A stretch of 64,000 nucleotides of DNA, from the NCBI GenBank assembly GCA_012842545.1, contig DUSQ01000035.1, positions 24,449 to 88,448 on the forward strand. The letters run 5' to 3'. This DNA comes from Coprothermobacter sp. (GTDB taxonomy: Bacteria > Coprothermobacterota > Coprothermobacteria > Coprothermobacterales > Coprothermobacteraceae). Of this stretch, positions 16,761 through 24,477 are shown in pieces; position 1 is the stretch's first letter; every line of letters begins with the position of its first letter. The notes under the pieces are model-generated. The model ran no database searches and was not told where the DNA came from. It saw only the letters and a program-made list of their open reading frames with translations. Position numbers and translations under genes: made by a program.

Positions 16761-17839
16761 ATGGCTCGAACCTCCTTCCACATTTTTTCAATCATATCAT
16801 GACGTAATGAGAAGTAATCAGAGATGGACTCAGGGTAAGATACCGCCCGATAATCTTCCATAGCTTTTACCAAGAAAGAAAGGATTTGCGAAGGTTTCAT
16901 GATCCCATTCCGGAAACATTCAAAAGCAATTTCATCAGCCACAGAAAACGCCATTCTTGACGTGTGCCCAAGCTCCAAAGCGTAATGTCCCAACTTACCC
17001 CACGGGAACCTGTCAAAGTCCGGTTGCTCTAAGCGATATTCCAAGCCGTCATATGACGGTGTCAGTTCCTCATCAAGAGACAAGGTATCGGGGTATGACA
17101 AAGCGTAGGCAATGGGGATTAACATGGTAGGCTTTGAGATGAAAACGTTTCGGGAGCCGTCAACGAAGTTCACTAAAGCATGGACAGAGCCAGTTCTTTC
17201 TATGACAATGTCAATTTGTTCGCGCCTTAGGTTGAATAGATGCGCAGCTTCAATGACCTCCATGGACTTGTTAATGAGAAATGCTGAGTCAAACGTGACT
17301 TTGGGTCCCATTTCCCACACCGGATGACTGAGCACCTGTGCTAAGGTGGCGTTTTCTATCTCTTCCTTCTCTTTGTCACGGAGTGAACCACCTGACCCCA
17401 CCACATAAATACTCTTCACTCCTGGTTCTTTGGCACCTATGCGCCATAATGCGCTGTGCTCAGAATCCACCGGTCGCACCAATTCACTAAAACCTTTTAT
17501 TAAGGGCCAAGCTTCAACAATGATCTCTTTTGTGGACAGGCACACGGGCTTACCCAGGCTCAAAAAATGGCTCATGTGGCTCAAATAATCCACGGTGGAG
17601 GCCGCATAAACCATAATGTCTGCATCTTCCAGTTCGGCCAAAGACAACTTCTCAGAGCCCTTTAGCCATGGGCTAAAGATTGAACAACTATATCGCTGTC
17701 CCAAACGCTTTAAAAGATTAAGATTCTTACCTCCCACCAGTAAAGAAGGGACGAATTTATCGGGAAACCTATCAATTACCTGCAATGTTTGCTGACCAAC
17801 AGAGCCCGTGGCTCCAATAACAACAACTCTTAAAGCCAT
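16757..17839 (-). CDS. dxr: 1-deoxy-D-xylulose 5-phosphate reductoisomerase
   Basis: NADPH-dependent second step of the MEP pathway, target of fosmidomycin. NADPH site GATGSVGQQTLQVI, then STKEII, DSEHSALW with the metal-binding Asp and Glu, and GSGGSLRD. 360 residues, slightly short but complete. Overlaps cdsA by 10 bases and hands over to rseP through a TTGA overlap. Confidence 0.96.
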   Translation of the reverse strand: MALRVVVIGATGSVGQQTLQVIDRFPDKFVPSLLVGGKNLNLLKRLGQRYSCSIFSPWLKGSEKLSLAELEDADIMVYAASTVDYLSHMSHFLSLGKPVCLSTKEIIVEAWPLIKGFSELVRPVDSEHSALWRIGAKEPGVKSIYVVGSGGSLRDKEKEEIENATLAQVLSHPVWEMGPKVTFDSAFLINKSMEVIEAAHLFNLRREQIDIVIERTGSVHALVNFVDGSRNVFISKPTMLIPIAYALSYPDTLSLDEELTPSYDGLEYRLEQPDFDRFPWGKLGHYALELGHTSRMAFSVADEIAFECFRNGIMKPSQILSFLVKAMEDYRAVSYPESISDYFSLRHDMIEKMWKEVRAI

Positions 17840-18603
17840 TTCACTGCCACCAAGACCGCCAAGGACGCAAGTAAAGAACTATCAAAGCGATCCCACATAC
17901 CACCATGGTAAGGAATCAGTTTCCCTGAATCCTTAACACCGGCGATCCTCTTTGCCCAGGATTCCAACAGATCTCCGCTTATGCCAGCTAATGGTACGAT
18001 GATGCCGAACATGTTCAGTAAAGGTTCTTTTAGCCAAACACTGAGCAATGCACAGGCAAGAACAGTGGTTAAATAGCCAAAAACGAAACCTTCCAAATTC
18101 TTACCGGGGCTTATGAAGGGAGCGAATTTCTCTTGCCCTAAGAATCTTCCCCACAGGTACGCTGTGGAATCAAAGATCCAAACGGCTAACCAAAAAACAA
18201 CTAGAGACCAGCCTGGCCCCAGTTCAGACTGCAAAGTAGTAAAGGAACCAGCACAAAGTCCGATGTAGGAAGCCAACAGCTTAACTAACACGGAGGTTCT
18301 ATCTTTGGATTCGTTAGGGTTTAACTTTAGAGTGGTTAGAATAGTAAACACCAATCCCACAACTATGCCCGCATCTATGCCCGTGAAAGATGTTACAACG
18401 TAAACGACGGCAGATAAAGAAATAACTCTCCACCAAGGTTCCTTGTACATGACAGAGAGTTCCAGACTACAAAGACCGCCTACTGCAATGCTTAATAGCA
18501 GATAACTAGGACGCCACATACAGCTGACCAATACAGTTCCAACAACAACTATACCCCACAGGGTCCGAAAAACAATTTCTTTAAGCACTGGCGTTCTTTG
18601 CAA
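17830..18603 (-). CDS. cdsA: Phosphatidate cytidylyltransferase
   Basis: Membrane enzyme making CDP-diacylglycerol for phospholipids. Eight or so membrane spans over 257 residues. The CDS signature is clear: DSTAYLWGRFLGQ, FISPGKNLEGFVFG, then GISGDLLESWAKRIAGVKDSG with the metal-binding Asp residues, and PYHGGMWDRFDS. Position frr-cdsA-dxr is conserved across Firmicutes. Confidence 0.95.
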   Translation of the reverse strand: MQRTPVLKEIVFRTLWGIVVVGTVLVSCMWRPSYLLLSIAVGGLCSLELSVMYKEPWWRVISLSAVVYVVTSFTGIDAGIVVGLVFTILTTLKLNPNESKDRTSVLVKLLASYIGLCAGSFTTLQSELGPGWSLVVFWLAVWIFDSTAYLWGRFLGQEKFAPFISPGKNLEGFVFGYLTTVLACALLSVWLKEPLLNMFGIIVPLAGISGDLLESWAKRIAGVKDSGKLIPYHGGMWDRFDSSLLASLAVLVAVKWL

Positions 18604-18609
18604 TAACTG

Positions 18610-19170
18610 TCACTCTTCCATGATTTCTTTTCTTTTTCTTTGGCAGATTTGTTCCATTTGCTTTTCGTATTCCTCAAATGCTTTTTGTATCTCGTTTTGG
18701 ATGCGTCTGCTCTCATCCTCTGAAAGTTCTTTCTTCTTTTCCCTTGCTTTTACTTCGTCAATGTATTCTCGCCTTATGTTTCTTAGAGCAATTCGGGATT
18801 CCTCGAGATACTTATCAACTAAACGTGCCAATTCTTCTCTTCTCTCTTGAGACAAACTCGGGAATACCAGTTTTATCCTCTTACCATCATCACTGGGGTT
18901 AGCACCCACATTCGCCTTCTGAAGTGACCTAGAAATGGCAGGAATCATGGAAACATCCCAGGGTTCAATGATCAGCGTCCTGGCGTCCTGTGCCACAATC
19001 ATGGCAAGTTCACTTAACTTGTACTTTGCGCCCGCGTACTCCACAGTAACCGGCTCCAAGATGGCAGGACTTACCCTGGAAGCCCGTACCGTACTTAACT
19101 GATCACTCATGGTGTTAATGGTCTTTTGAAAATGCTCTCTTGCTTGACGGGTGATCTCATGCTCCTTCAC
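18610..19170 (-). CDS. frr: Ribosome recycling factor
   Basis: Splits post-termination ribosomes with EF-G. 186 residues, mostly long helices, with LSTVRASRVSPAILEPVTVEYAG-type N-terminus, MIPAISRSLQKANVG, and KKELSEDESRRIQNEIQK. Overlaps the pyrH stop by four bases (coupled). Confidence 0.97.
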   Translation of the reverse strand: MKEHEITRQAREHFQKTINTMSDQLSTVRASRVSPAILEPVTVEYAGAKYKLSELAMIVAQDARTLIIEPWDVSMIPAISRSLQKANVGANPSDDGKRIKLVFPSLSQERREELARLVDKYLEESRIALRNIRREYIDEVKAREKKKELSEDESRRIQNEIQKAFEEYEKQMEQICQRKRKEIMEE

Positions 19171-19907
19171 TCCCCATGCACCTCCTGTGAATAAGGTATG
19201 ACTAGCGTGCCTTTGTTAGAATCATGCAGGAAGGAAACCAGTTCCATTGGGTCAGTGCCTTTTATGACCGCCACAGGAATGTTTTTGTCCCTAAGCAATG
19301 CAAAAGCCGCTAAATCCATCACACCTAAACGCTTCTGTACCGCTTCGTCAAATGTGAGGACATCGAACTTACAGGCGTCCGTGTACTTCATGGGATCTTT
19401 ATCATACACACCATCAACCTTGGTCAATTTCACCAACAAATCGGCTGATATCTCCACAGCCCGAATAGCAGCCAACGTATCTGTGGTCAAATGTGGCATT
19501 CCTGTACCACCGACGAATATTACTACGACCTGGTTTTCAAGAAACTCCCTTATCTCCGAAGGATGGCGTCTATAAGCTATGCCTTCTATGAAAAAACTGG
19601 AAACAAGCTCTGCTTTTAGTCCTTTGGATTCAAAGCAACTCTTAAGCATGAGGCCGTTTACTGCCGTTGACAGCATGCCAATGTAGTCAGCGTCAGTTCC
19701 ATTTATGCCAAGTAGATCAGCATCTCTGCCTCTCCAAATGTTTCCTCCTCCCACCACAAAAGCGACCTGCTTATTTTCCTTCTGCAGACGCAAAACAGCT
19801 TCCGAAAGATTATTTAAATAAGAAGCGGAGAAAACACTATTTTCTCCGCTTAATAACTCACCACTTAGCTTCACAAGCAACCTTTTGAACGGCTGCACAG
19901 TCCTCAC
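19167..19907 (-). CDS. pyrH: UMP kinase
   Basis: Makes UDP from UMP; hexameric amino acid kinase family. KRLLVKLSGELLSG at the N-terminus, VVGGGNIWRG, the region ending in KSCFESKGLKAEL, FVGGTGMPHLTTDTLAA, and KVDGVYDKDP. The frame extends to a GTG at 19922, but the GTG at 19907 overlaps the tsf stop as GTGA, has AAGGTGG about 11 bases upstream, and suits the family; the start remains uncertain by five codons. Confidence 0.94.
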   Translation of the reverse strand: MRTVQPFKRLLVKLSGELLSGENSVFSASYLNNLSEAVLRLQKENKQVAFVVGGGNIWRGRDADLLGINGTDADYIGMLSTAVNGLMLKSCFESKGLKAELVSSFFIEGIAYRRHPSEIREFLENQVVVIFVGGTGMPHLTTDTLAAIRAVEISADLLVKLTKVDGVYDKDPMKYTDACKFDVLTFDEAVQKRLGVMDLAAFALLRDKNIPVAVIKGTDPMELVSFLHDSNKGTLVIPYSQEVHGE

Positions 19908-20497
19908 TCGCCCAACGTCCACCTTACAAACCTACGGACCACGATGTTCTCTCCCAAAAGAGCAATCTTTTCCTTTATAAGATCCTTTATGGTCTTAGAG
20001 TCATCTCTTACGTAAGGTTGCTCCAGCAATACTTTGGACTTATAGAAATTCTGGAGTTTTCCTTCCACGATCTTATCAATTATTTCTGCCGGCTTTCCTT
20101 CGTTTTCAGCTTGTTTTCTGTAAATCTCCTTTTCCTGTTCAATGACCTCTGCAGGTACATCTTCTACGGTCACGTATTCAGGTGACATGCCCGCAATCTG
20201 TAAGGCAATTTCGTGCACCAGTTCCTTAAAATCCTCTGTCCTTGCAACGAAATCGGTCTCGCAGTTAACTTCAACCAATACACCTAATTTCCCCTCGCCG
20301 TGGATATATGCATGAATGAGTCCCTGTGAAGCCGCTCGCCCTATTTTCTTTTCTGCGCGAGCCAAACCTTTCTCTTTCAGAACAATTTTTGCCTTTTCCA
20401 AATCTCCATTGGTTTCTTCTAAAGCCTTCTTGCATTCCATGAAACCTGCACCAGTTTCATCTCTAAGCTGCTTCACCAAGGATGCAGATATCTCCAT
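19904..20497 (-). CDS. tsf: Translation elongation factor Ts
   Basis: Nucleotide exchange factor for EF-Tu. 197 residues, the short bacterial form: UBA-like N-domain (LVKQLRDETGAGFMECKKALEE region), core with EVNCETDFVARTEDF. The ATG at 20497, one base after the rpsB stop and 9 bases after GGAGG, is chosen over a longer in-frame extension that would read through rpsB. Confidence 0.96.
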   Translation of the reverse strand: MEISASLVKQLRDETGAGFMECKKALEETNGDLEKAKIVLKEKGLARAEKKIGRAASQGLIHAYIHGEGKLGVLVEVNCETDFVARTEDFKELVHEIALQIAGMSPEYVTVEDVPAEVIEQEKEIYRKQAENEGKPAEIIDKIVEGKLQNFYKSKVLLEQPYVRDDSKTIKDLIKEKIALLGENIVVRRFVRWTLGE

Positions 20498-20498
20498 A

Positions 20499-21305
20499 CT
20501 ATTCTTCCTCCTTTTCTTCATCAATGAGATCCAAGTATTTTTCGGTCTCGTCGATAGCTTCTAGTTCTTCAACAATCTCTTCCATGCTGGCTTGCTGTCC
20601 TTCAGGAGCCACAATACCTTGCCGTCCCTCACGGCCTTCCAGGATCGCATCAGCAATTTTTGAGGTGATAAGTTTAATAGCTCTAACAGCATCGTCATTA
20701 GCAGGTATGGGATAATCAATCAAATCAGGATCACAGTTAGTGTCCACCATAGCTACTACTGGTATGCCAATCTTCTTGGCTTCTCTTATGGCTGCCTCTT
20801 CCTTTTTAGTATCTACTACAAACAGAATGTCAGGAAGCGTATCCATATCTTTTACTCCGGAGTAGTATTTATCAAGTTTTTCCAGCTCCCGCAGAACTCT
20901 CTTTTGTTCTTTGTAATCCAAAGATTCGATATACCCTTGTTCCTTCAAAGCTAAAAGCTCTTTATACTTCTTTATACGAGTTCTAATGGTCCTAAAATTT
21001 GTCAGGAACCCGCCTATCCACCGCTGGTTCACATATGGCATTCCGGCTCTTTCAGCTTCTTCCCGGATGGGTTCCTGCGCTTGTCTCTTAGTGCCAACGA
21101 AAAGTACCGTCTTGCCTTCCTTGCTGGCGTCTCTGACAAATGAGTAAGCAGCTTCTAACTGCTCGTAAGTCTTCTGTAAATCGATGATGTAAATACCATT
21201 TCTTTCGGCGTAAATGAAGGACTTCATCTTTGGATTCCAACGCCTTGTTTGGTGACCAAAGTGTACACCAGCTTCCAAAAGTTGTTTCAAGGTTACTACT
21301 GCCAC
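20499..21305 (-). CDS. rpsB: 30S ribosomal protein S2
   Basis: 268 residues. LLEAGVHFGHQTRRWNPKM at the N-terminus, YIDLQKT-like segment (IYIIDLQKTYEQL), VNQRWIGGFLTNF, and DILFVVDTKKEEAAIREA. GTG start with GGAGGTG just upstream. The C-terminus is Glu-rich. First gene of a ten-gene operon preceded by a structured leader. Confidence 0.97.
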   Translation of the reverse strand: MAVVTLKQLLEAGVHFGHQTRRWNPKMKSFIYAERNGIYIIDLQKTYEQLEAAYSFVRDASKEGKTVLFVGTKRQAQEPIREEAERAGMPYVNQRWIGGFLTNFRTIRTRIKKYKELLALKEQGYIESLDYKEQKRVLRELEKLDKYYSGVKDMDTLPDILFVVDTKKEEAAIREAKKIGIPVVAMVDTNCDPDLIDYPIPANDDAVRAIKLITSKIADAILEGREGRQGIVAPEGQQASMEEIVEELEAIDETEKYLDLIDEEKEEE

Positions 21306-21335
21306 AAAAACACCTCCATATGGTTTTTAGTCTTC

Positions 21336-21388
21336 CGCTCCTGTACCCATGCCAACAGGGCATGTGGGAACCATGGCAACACAGAGCG
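21336..21388 (-). promoter_or_regulatory. Structured rpsB leader, possible S2 autoregulatory element
   Basis: In the ~95-base leader of the minus transcript an outer helix (CGCTCTGT at 21388-21381 with ACAGGAGCG at 21344-21336, one bulge) encloses a hairpin (CCCACATGCC with GGCATGGG, loop CTGTT, 21368-21346). Ribosomal operons led by rpsB are often self-regulated by such leaders; the regulatory role is inferred. Confidence 0.5.
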
Positions 21389-21408
21389 TGCTTGCTTTCA
21401 GCTTTCTT

Positions 21409-21414
21409 ATTATA
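21409..21414 (-). promoter_or_regulatory. Extended -10 promoter of the rpsB operon
   Basis: TGATATAAT on the minus strand, a TGn-extended perfect -10. The -35 (TTCTAA-like) is poor, as is common with extended -10 promoters. Transcription should start near 21402. Confidence 0.75.
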
Positions 21415-21461
21415 TCACAGCATGAATGTTAGAATATGAATAACGGAGGTGAAACCTAAAA

Positions 21462-21809
21462 ATGTCAGCACACTACAAGGTGAATTACAAAGATGTGAAA
21501 CCAGAAGAAGTAGCTGGAACCGAAGGTGGTGTTACCATACGTTGGCTACTTCATAAAGACATTGGGGTACCGCATTTTGAAATGCGTCTATTCGAGTTTC
21601 CAGTGGGTGCAAAAATGTATCCCCATAGACACTCGTGGGAGCACGAGATATACACTTTGGAAGGACAGGGGAGGATTACTGTTGGTGAAGAACCCGTTGA
21701 TGTGCAGCCAGGAGACGCTCTGTACGTGGCGCCAGACATCATACACGGGTACGAAAACACCGGTAACACCGTCTGGAAATTCATTTGTGTCATTCCAAAA
21801 CGGGATTAG
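21462..21809 (+). CDS. Small single-domain cupin protein
   Basis: 115 residues forming one conserved beta-barrel. Cupin motif 1 is MYPHRHSWEHEIYTLEGQG (metal ligands His, His, Glu and a later His) and motif 2 is VQPGDALYVAPDIIHGYEN. Such proteins can be metal-dependent sugar or small-molecule enzymes, or sensors; the substrate cannot be read from sequence. GGAGGT lies 11 bases upstream and a TAGAAT at 21430-21435 could be its -10. Stand-alone between two minus-strand operons. Confidence 0.85.
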   Translation: MSAHYKVNYKDVKPEEVAGTEGGVTIRWLLHKDIGVPHFEMRLFEFPVGAKMYPHRHSWEHEIYTLEGQGRITVGEEPVDVQPGDALYVAPDIIHGYENTGNTVWKFICVIPKRD

Positions 21810-21828
21810 CTACTGCTACAGTGCGCTA
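21807..21828. terminator. Weak hairpin between cupin and mscL genes
   Basis: TAGC-t-ACTG-cta-CAGT-gc-GCTA can fold as a bulged hairpin across the two converging stop codons. No T-run follows on either strand, so termination is only possible, not shown. Confidence 0.3.
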
Positions 21829-22218
21829 ATGGACATCGTTACTTTCAAGCAGTTCCACAATGCGTCTAAGTAGCTGAATTTCTTCAGGTGGCGCTTCTGT
21901 GGCTTTGTCCAACTTTTCAGCTTTTTGCTTTTCTTTTGTAGCATTTTTCAAAGCTTCAGCCGGCGCCACCAACATAAAATAAACCACAGCCGCAGTAAAC
22001 AAGAATGAAAGGACGCTGTTTACAAAAGATCCAAGCATTAATGGCCCCACTTTCCAGCTACTAAAATCAGGCAGTCCACCTAAGAGGCCGAGCAACGGCG
22101 TAAAGATATCTTTTACCAGAGACCCCACCACATTATTAAAGGCAGCGCCTATGACCACCGCAACAGCCAAATCCAACACATTACCGCGCGAAAGAAAGTC
22201 CTTAAAACCTTTAAACAT
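21826..22218 (-). CDS. mscL: Large-conductance mechanosensitive channel
   Basis: 130 residues, pentameric channel opened by membrane tension during hypo-osmotic shock. N-terminal FKDFLSRGNVLDLAVAVVIGAAFNNVV (S1 helix and TM1), periplasmic loop, TM2 at about residues 68-92 (VNSVLSFLFTAAVVYFMLV), and a charged cytoplasmic helix. Follows the RNase J gene with a 34-base gap and its own SD (AAAGGGGGG). Confidence 0.95.
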   Translation of the reverse strand: MFKGFKDFLSRGNVLDLAVAVVIGAAFNNVVGSLVKDIFTPLLGLLGGLPDFSSWKVGPLMLGSFVNSVLSFLFTAAVVYFMLVAPAEALKNATKEKQKAEKLDKATEAPPEEIQLLRRIVELLESNDVH

Positions 22219-22252
22219 TGTCCCCGCCCCCCTTTCCTCACTCAGTGAGATT

Positions 22253-23908
22253 CTAAATCGAGTTGAGTCTGACTACAACCTCCGGATATTGGTTCATTCC
22301 TTTTAGATAATCTTTTATGGTGGCGGCAACGCGTTGCTCGATTTCCTCTGGATCTGACACGGTGTTCTCGTTCAACATGCGAGCAATGACACCATTAAGA
22401 GTCTGACTAACACTGCTCTGAGATGACTCTGTAACGACACCCAACATAACGGTGTCCACAAGCCAAATACCTTGGTCTTCATCAAACACTGCCTCTACAA
22501 CAACGACACCTTCGGAACCTATTTTCATCCTTTCCTTTACTGCCACTGCAGCTTCAACTTTACTAAGTATGCCATCCACAATCAGAGCCCCAACATTTTC
22601 AATGCCGTGCTTCTTGACCCGAGGTTGACCTTTTCCCTTTTCGTAAACGAGTACATCTCCATTTTCTAAAAGGAAAATGTTTTCACTGGGTAAACCAGCT
22701 CGCTTTCCTATCTCAGCGTGACCCACCAAATGCTGCCATTCCCCGTGAATGGGCACTAAGTACCTGGGTTTAAGTAAATTAAGCATGATAAGTTGATGAT
22801 CCTTCCCAGTACAAGGATGCCCTGAGCTATGAATGAAGCGAACTTCGGCCCCTTTGTAGAGCAAGCTGTTGATCACATCAGTGACAGCTCGCTCATTCCC
22901 TGGAATGGGGTAAGCGGCTATGATTACCTTATCGCCTCTTTCTAATCTGACTCGCTTGTGTGTACCCGAAGAAATCCTGACTAATGCCGATAAAGGCTCT
23001 CCCTGACTACCGCTGGCTATTATCATTTGCTTTTCCCGAGGCAAGGATTCCAACGTCTGCGCAGTAACTATGCGGTGACCTAGTCCGTCCAAATACCCCA
23101 GTTTCTCAGCAATTTTCAAATTCCTAATCAGGCTACGACCTTCAATGGCAACGCTTCTTCCTTCCTTTTCGGCAATTTTCAATATTTGCTGAATACGGTC
23201 AATGTGCGAGGCAAACGTACTTACAATGACCCGCCCACTGGACTCACTGATTTCCTTTGCGAGCAGTTCGTAAACCTGTTGCTCGGTTAAGCAATCTCCA
23301 GCACTCGCGCTGCCATTCCACATCATGGCAGGTTCAGCATTAGTCGAATCAGCAAGCAAGAAATCAACGCCTTTGTCACCAATACTGGCTAAAGTCTTAA
23401 AATCTGTTGGTTTGCCTGAAACAGGGGCAACCTCAATTTTATAGTCGCCGGTGAAGAAAATGTTAGCTTCATCCGTTTCCACATACAAACCCAGCGCTTC
23501 TGGAATAGAATGCCTCATCTCCACAAAATTGAGTTTGAAGGGCCCAAGCTCTTGCGATTCGCCTGCCTTAACTTCCACAAAATCATATTCAGTAGCTCTG
23601 GAACCCAGGTTAGCTTTAACCAGTTCCAAGCTGAGCCGTGACCCGAATACGGGTACTTTCACTCTTTGTAGGAAAAAAGGTACACCACCTATGTGATCCT
23701 CATGTCCGTGACTCAAGAACAATCCCAGAATGTCCTTTGACCTCTTCTCCAAGTAAGAAAAATCTGGTAACAAGAAGTCCACTCCGGGTACATCGGAAAA
23801 TTTTAGACCGCAATCCAGTACCAAAATTTTTCCGTCTTTTTCCAAAACGTATAAATTCTTTCCAATCTCTCCTAAACCACCAAGAGCATAAAACCTTATC
23901 ATACTCAC
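22253..23908 (-). CDS. rnj: Ribonuclease J
   Basis: Metallo-beta-lactamase/beta-CASP ribonuclease with endo- and 5'-exonuclease activity, central to RNA turnover in Firmicutes-like bacteria. HGHEDH zinc motif at residues 67-72, MRHSIPEALG, FTGDYK, ADSTNA, beta-CASP GSQGEP, and HSSGH. 551 residues with the usual C-terminal domain. GTG start overlaps the udg stop (GTGA); an ATG two codons later is possible. Encoded in the same operon as rpsO and PNPase, so RNA decay enzymes are grouped. Confidence 0.95.
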   Translation of the reverse strand: MSMIRFYALGGLGEIGKNLYVLEKDGKILVLDCGLKFSDVPGVDFLLPDFSYLEKRSKDILGLFLSHGHEDHIGGVPFFLQRVKVPVFGSRLSLELVKANLGSRATEYDFVEVKAGESQELGPFKLNFVEMRHSIPEALGLYVETDEANIFFTGDYKIEVAPVSGKPTDFKTLASIGDKGVDFLLADSTNAEPAMMWNGSASAGDCLTEQQVYELLAKEISESSGRVIVSTFASHIDRIQQILKIAEKEGRSVAIEGRSLIRNLKIAEKLGYLDGLGHRIVTAQTLESLPREKQMIIASGSQGEPLSALVRISSGTHKRVRLERGDKVIIAAYPIPGNERAVTDVINSLLYKGAEVRFIHSSGHPCTGKDHQLIMLNLLKPRYLVPIHGEWQHLVGHAEIGKRAGLPSENIFLLENGDVLVYEKGKGQPRVKKHGIENVGALIVDGILSKVEAAVAVKERMKIGSEGVVVVEAVFDEDQGIWLVDTVMLGVVTESSQSSVSQTLNGVIARMLNENTVSDPEEIEQRVAATIKDYLKGMNQYPEVVVRLNSI

Positions 23909-24468
23909 TCTCCAGCAATCAATCTTGACATCATTTGTATGTCGTGCTCGACAATTTCACCAAGTCGAGGATTTCTTAGAACAGCAGCAGGATGATATGT
24001 GACCACAACCTTCGTTTCACCAAGTAAAACAACCTGACCCCTTATCTCTTTAATACTTCTAAAGGGTCTTGGAACAAATGCTTCCGCAGCATGCCTGCCC
24101 AAAGCCAGGACATATTTTGGTTTACCAATGGCAAGCTGCGCTGCCAAAATGGGAAAACACTTGTTCTTTTGGTCTTCTGTGGGATCAGTGTTGTTCGGAG
24201 GTCTACACTTTATGACATTTGTAATAAACAGGCTGTGCCTCTTGAAACCGTTCCTTTCAAGAAACGTGTCCAACAGAGCACCTGCCTGACCTACAAAAGG
24301 TAATCCCTGCTCGTCTTCATTAGATCCAGGGGCTTCTCCTACAAGCCATAACCTGGAACTGGGATCGCCCGAACCAAAAACTACATTCCTTCTTGTCTTA
24401 CAGAGTTCGCATGCTGTACAATTTAGAGCAAACTTTTCTAATTCCTTCCACAAGTCTTGGTTCATCAA
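23905..24468 (-). CDS. udg: Family 4 uracil-DNA glycosylase (iron-sulfur)
   Basis: Excises uracil from DNA, typical of thermophiles where cytosine deaminates faster. The cluster Cys residues are Cys17/Cys20 (NCTACELC) and the CRPP / CFPIL pair; catalytic segment VGEAPGSNEDEQGLPFVGQAG and TYHPAAVLRNP near the end. 187 residues. Ten bases after pnp's start-side neighbour ends; overlaps rnj by four bases. Confidence 0.94.
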   Translation of the reverse strand: MMNQDLWKELEKFALNCTACELCKTRRNVVFGSGDPSSRLWLVGEAPGSNEDEQGLPFVGQAGALLDTFLERNGFKRHSLFITNVIKCRPPNNTDPTEDQKNKCFPILAAQLAIGKPKYVLALGRHAAEAFVPRPFRSIKEIRGQVVLLGETKVVVTYHPAAVLRNPRLGEIVEHDIQMMSRLIAGE

Positions 24469-24477
24469 CTGTTCCTA

